Assembly (NCBI GenBank): GCA_038522375.1
Contig: JBCBKE010000075.1
Span: 1 to 13,977 of the forward strand
Reading direction: 5' to 3'
Source of the DNA: UBA5336 sp038522375
GTDB taxonomy: Bacteria > Pseudomonadota > Alphaproteobacteria > Caulobacterales > Hyphomonadaceae
Length of the DNA: 13,977 bases
Shown here: one piece after another, positions 12,976 through 13,977 of the stretch
Position numbering within the stretch: the stretch's first letter is position 1
Layout: every line of letters begins with the position of its first letter
Notes under the pieces: generated by a model
Databases searched by the model: none
What the model was told of the DNA's origin: nothing
What the model saw: only the letters and a program-made list of their open reading frames with translations
Made by a program: the position numbers and the translations under genes

Positions 12976-13878
12976 CTAGTGCTCGACGTTGCGCCACAGC
13001 CGCTTGTAGGAAAACCAGAGAAGGATGGCGAAGATCGTCAGATAGATCATCACAGCCAGTCCCAGCGATTTCCGGTTGGTCTGCTTTGGCTCAGCCGCCC
13101 AGGCCAGGAACTGGGCGATATCGTAGGACATCTGTTGGACGGTTGCCTCGGTGCCGTCCATGTACTCCACCCGGCCGTCCATGAGCTGCGGTGACATGGC
13201 GAGGAAGCCGCCATAGGGAACGTGACGCGGATCGCCGTCCCACTGGGGGGTCACATCGCCGGCCATGTAGGGATTGTAGTACTGACCAACGGGCTGGGTC
13301 AGGGTCCCGCCATATTCGGGATTGTCCTCGTCGACGATGTCCAGTTCCGGGGAGAACGCGTTTTCGGGGTAGCCCTTGATCAGGTTGTAGATGTAGTTGG
13401 CCCCGCCATGGCGAGCCTTCACGATGACCGAAAAGTCCGGAGGGTAAGCGCCATTGTTGGCCGCCCGCGCCATTTGCTCGTTGGCAAATGGCGACCGGAA
13501 TGTATCCGACGGCCGGGCGGGACGGGTGACAGGGTCACCAAACTCGTCAGGCGTCGCATCCAATACGGTATCCTGGGCGGCAAAGGCCTTGACCTGCGGA
13601 TTATCGTTCGCGTTCGGATAGGCCGGGTCGTAGAACGGCCCGCCCGGCTCGCCCAGGTTACGGTAGGACATGAGCTTCAAGCCATGGCAAGAGGCGCAAA
13701 CCTCCCGATAGACTTGGAACCCCCGCTGGACACTGTCCATTTCGAACTTCCCAAGCGGCCCCTCGAACGGGAAGCCGCCCTCCGGACCCTCGGCATGCTT
13801 GGAGCCACCGGCAGCCGAGGCTGTTCCGGCAAGCGCCAGACCGAGGCCGGCGATGAAAAGCGTGCGCAAGTTTTTCAT
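12976..13878 (-). CDS. petC: Cytochrome c1 of the cytochrome bc1 complex
   Basis: The 300-residue product begins with a Sec signal peptide (about 1-22, ending ASA before AGG). It has the heme c motif CASCH at 61-65 with His65 as one axial ligand, and Met228 in FLAMSPQL as the probable second. RNLGEPGGP, DPAYPN and KARHGGANYIYNL are typical of proteobacterial cytochrome c1. One C-terminal membrane anchor (about 271-289) and a basic end YKRLWRNVEH place the heme domain in the periplasm. Cytochrome c1 passes electrons from the Rieske protein to soluble or bound cytochrome c. AAGGA close before the ATG supports the start. The genes for the Rieske protein and cytochrome b are expected just upstream, beyond the right edge. 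A strong terminator follows. Confidence 0.96.
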   Translation of the reverse strand: MKNLRTLFIAGLGLALAGTASAAGGSKHAEGPEGGFPFEGPLGKFEMDSVQRGFQVYREVCASCHGLKLMSYRNLGEPGGPFYDPAYPNANDNPQVKAFAAQDTVLDATPDEFGDPVTRPARPSDTFRSPFANEQMARAANNGAYPPDFSVIVKARHGGANYIYNLIKGYPENAFSPELDIVDEDNPEYGGTLTQPVGQYYNPYMAGDVTPQWDGDPRHVPYGGFLAMSPQLMDGRVEYMDGTEATVQQMSYDIAQFLAWAAEPKQTNRKSLGLAVMIYLTIFAILLWFSYKRLWRNVEH

Positions 13879-13890
13879 TGATCCTTGCTC

Positions 13891-13977
13891 CTACTCTGCC
13901 GCAGCCGGAATCGATCCACAAATCGGTCCTGTCGTCCCATTCGTCCTCTGCGGGCGGTACCCCAATCCCGGCTGCGG
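13891..13977 (-). CDS. Possible 3' end of the gene upstream of petC (expected petB), frame uncertain
   Basis: On the minus strand one frame is open from the window edge to TAG at 13893-13891. It reads about 28 residues ending GSIPAAAE, 12 nt before the petC ATG. That spacing and the ribosome binding site in the gap fit an operon join in petABC order. The residues themselves are not recognisable as cytochrome b, whose C-terminus is poorly conserved. A second frame (containing PPAEDEWDDRTDLW) also looks protein-like but runs into petC without stopping. The assignment therefore rests on usual gene order only. Confidence 0.3.
   Translation of the reverse strand, partial: PQPGLGYRPQRTNGTTGPICGSIPAAAE

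Noticed and set aside
13658..13921. 87-codon minus-strand frame overlapping the start of petC
   Set aside because: It overlaps the signal peptide and heme region of petC in another frame and needs a TTG start without support. Only its upstream part remains a question, noted as a finding.

Overview
The window reads as ordinary, gene-dense chromosome from a GC-rich alphaproteobacterium. The gene families and their order point to the stalked or budding group around Caulobacterales, Hyphomonadaceae and Parvularculales. The main clues are a bactofilin paired with a transmembrane M23 peptidase, a full CtrA-type box (TTAA-N7-TTAAC) upstream of that pair, a MetRS lacking the C-terminal tRNA-binding domain, and a proteobacterial cytochrome c1. 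No insertion sequence, phage gene, CRISPR array, rRNA or tRNA was seen. This placement is inference from gene content, not from a database match.

Layout, left to right. (1) 1-230: 3' end of tyrS, converging with only 4 bp between stops on a 1119-residue AsmA/YhdP-like envelope protein (235-3594, minus). (2) A divergent intergenic region of about 100 bp, then bcp, a thiol peroxidase (3699-4157, plus). (3) A 207-bp spacer holding the CtrA-like dyad, then the M23 peptidase and bactofilin genes (4365-6081, plus), which overlap by 17 bp and end in a strong intrinsic terminator (6116-6157). (4) A secreted RTX protein (6364-7779, plus) with 24 uninterrupted calcium-binding nonapeptides. (5) metG (7873-9606, plus), which converges on the minus-strand block across a long hairpin. 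(6) Minus-strand block, read right to left: petC (13878-12976), a terminator, mtnP, an unrecognised membrane-anchored protein, apt, a DUF2164 protein and msrB (ending at 9667). The last 87 bases probably hold the tail of the gene upstream of petC, expected to be petB, but the reading frame there is not secure.

How the genes fit together. The M23 peptidase and bactofilin form a morphogenesis module: a cytoplasmic polymer scaffold that positions a periplasmic peptidoglycan hydrolase. MtnP splits methylthioadenosine into adenine and methylthioribose-1-phosphate, and Apt turns the adenine into AMP, so the two make a short salvage route with an unknown membrane protein encoded between them. Bcp (cytoplasmic) and an exported MsrB (predicted Tat/lipoprotein) are oxidative-damage functions. 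The AsmA-like protein probably acts in lipid transport between the inner and outer membranes.

No clearly novel multi-gene system is visible. The items most worth a second look are the CtrA-like box, the unknown gene between mtnP and apt, the repeat structure of the RTX protein, and the uncertain frame upstream of petC.
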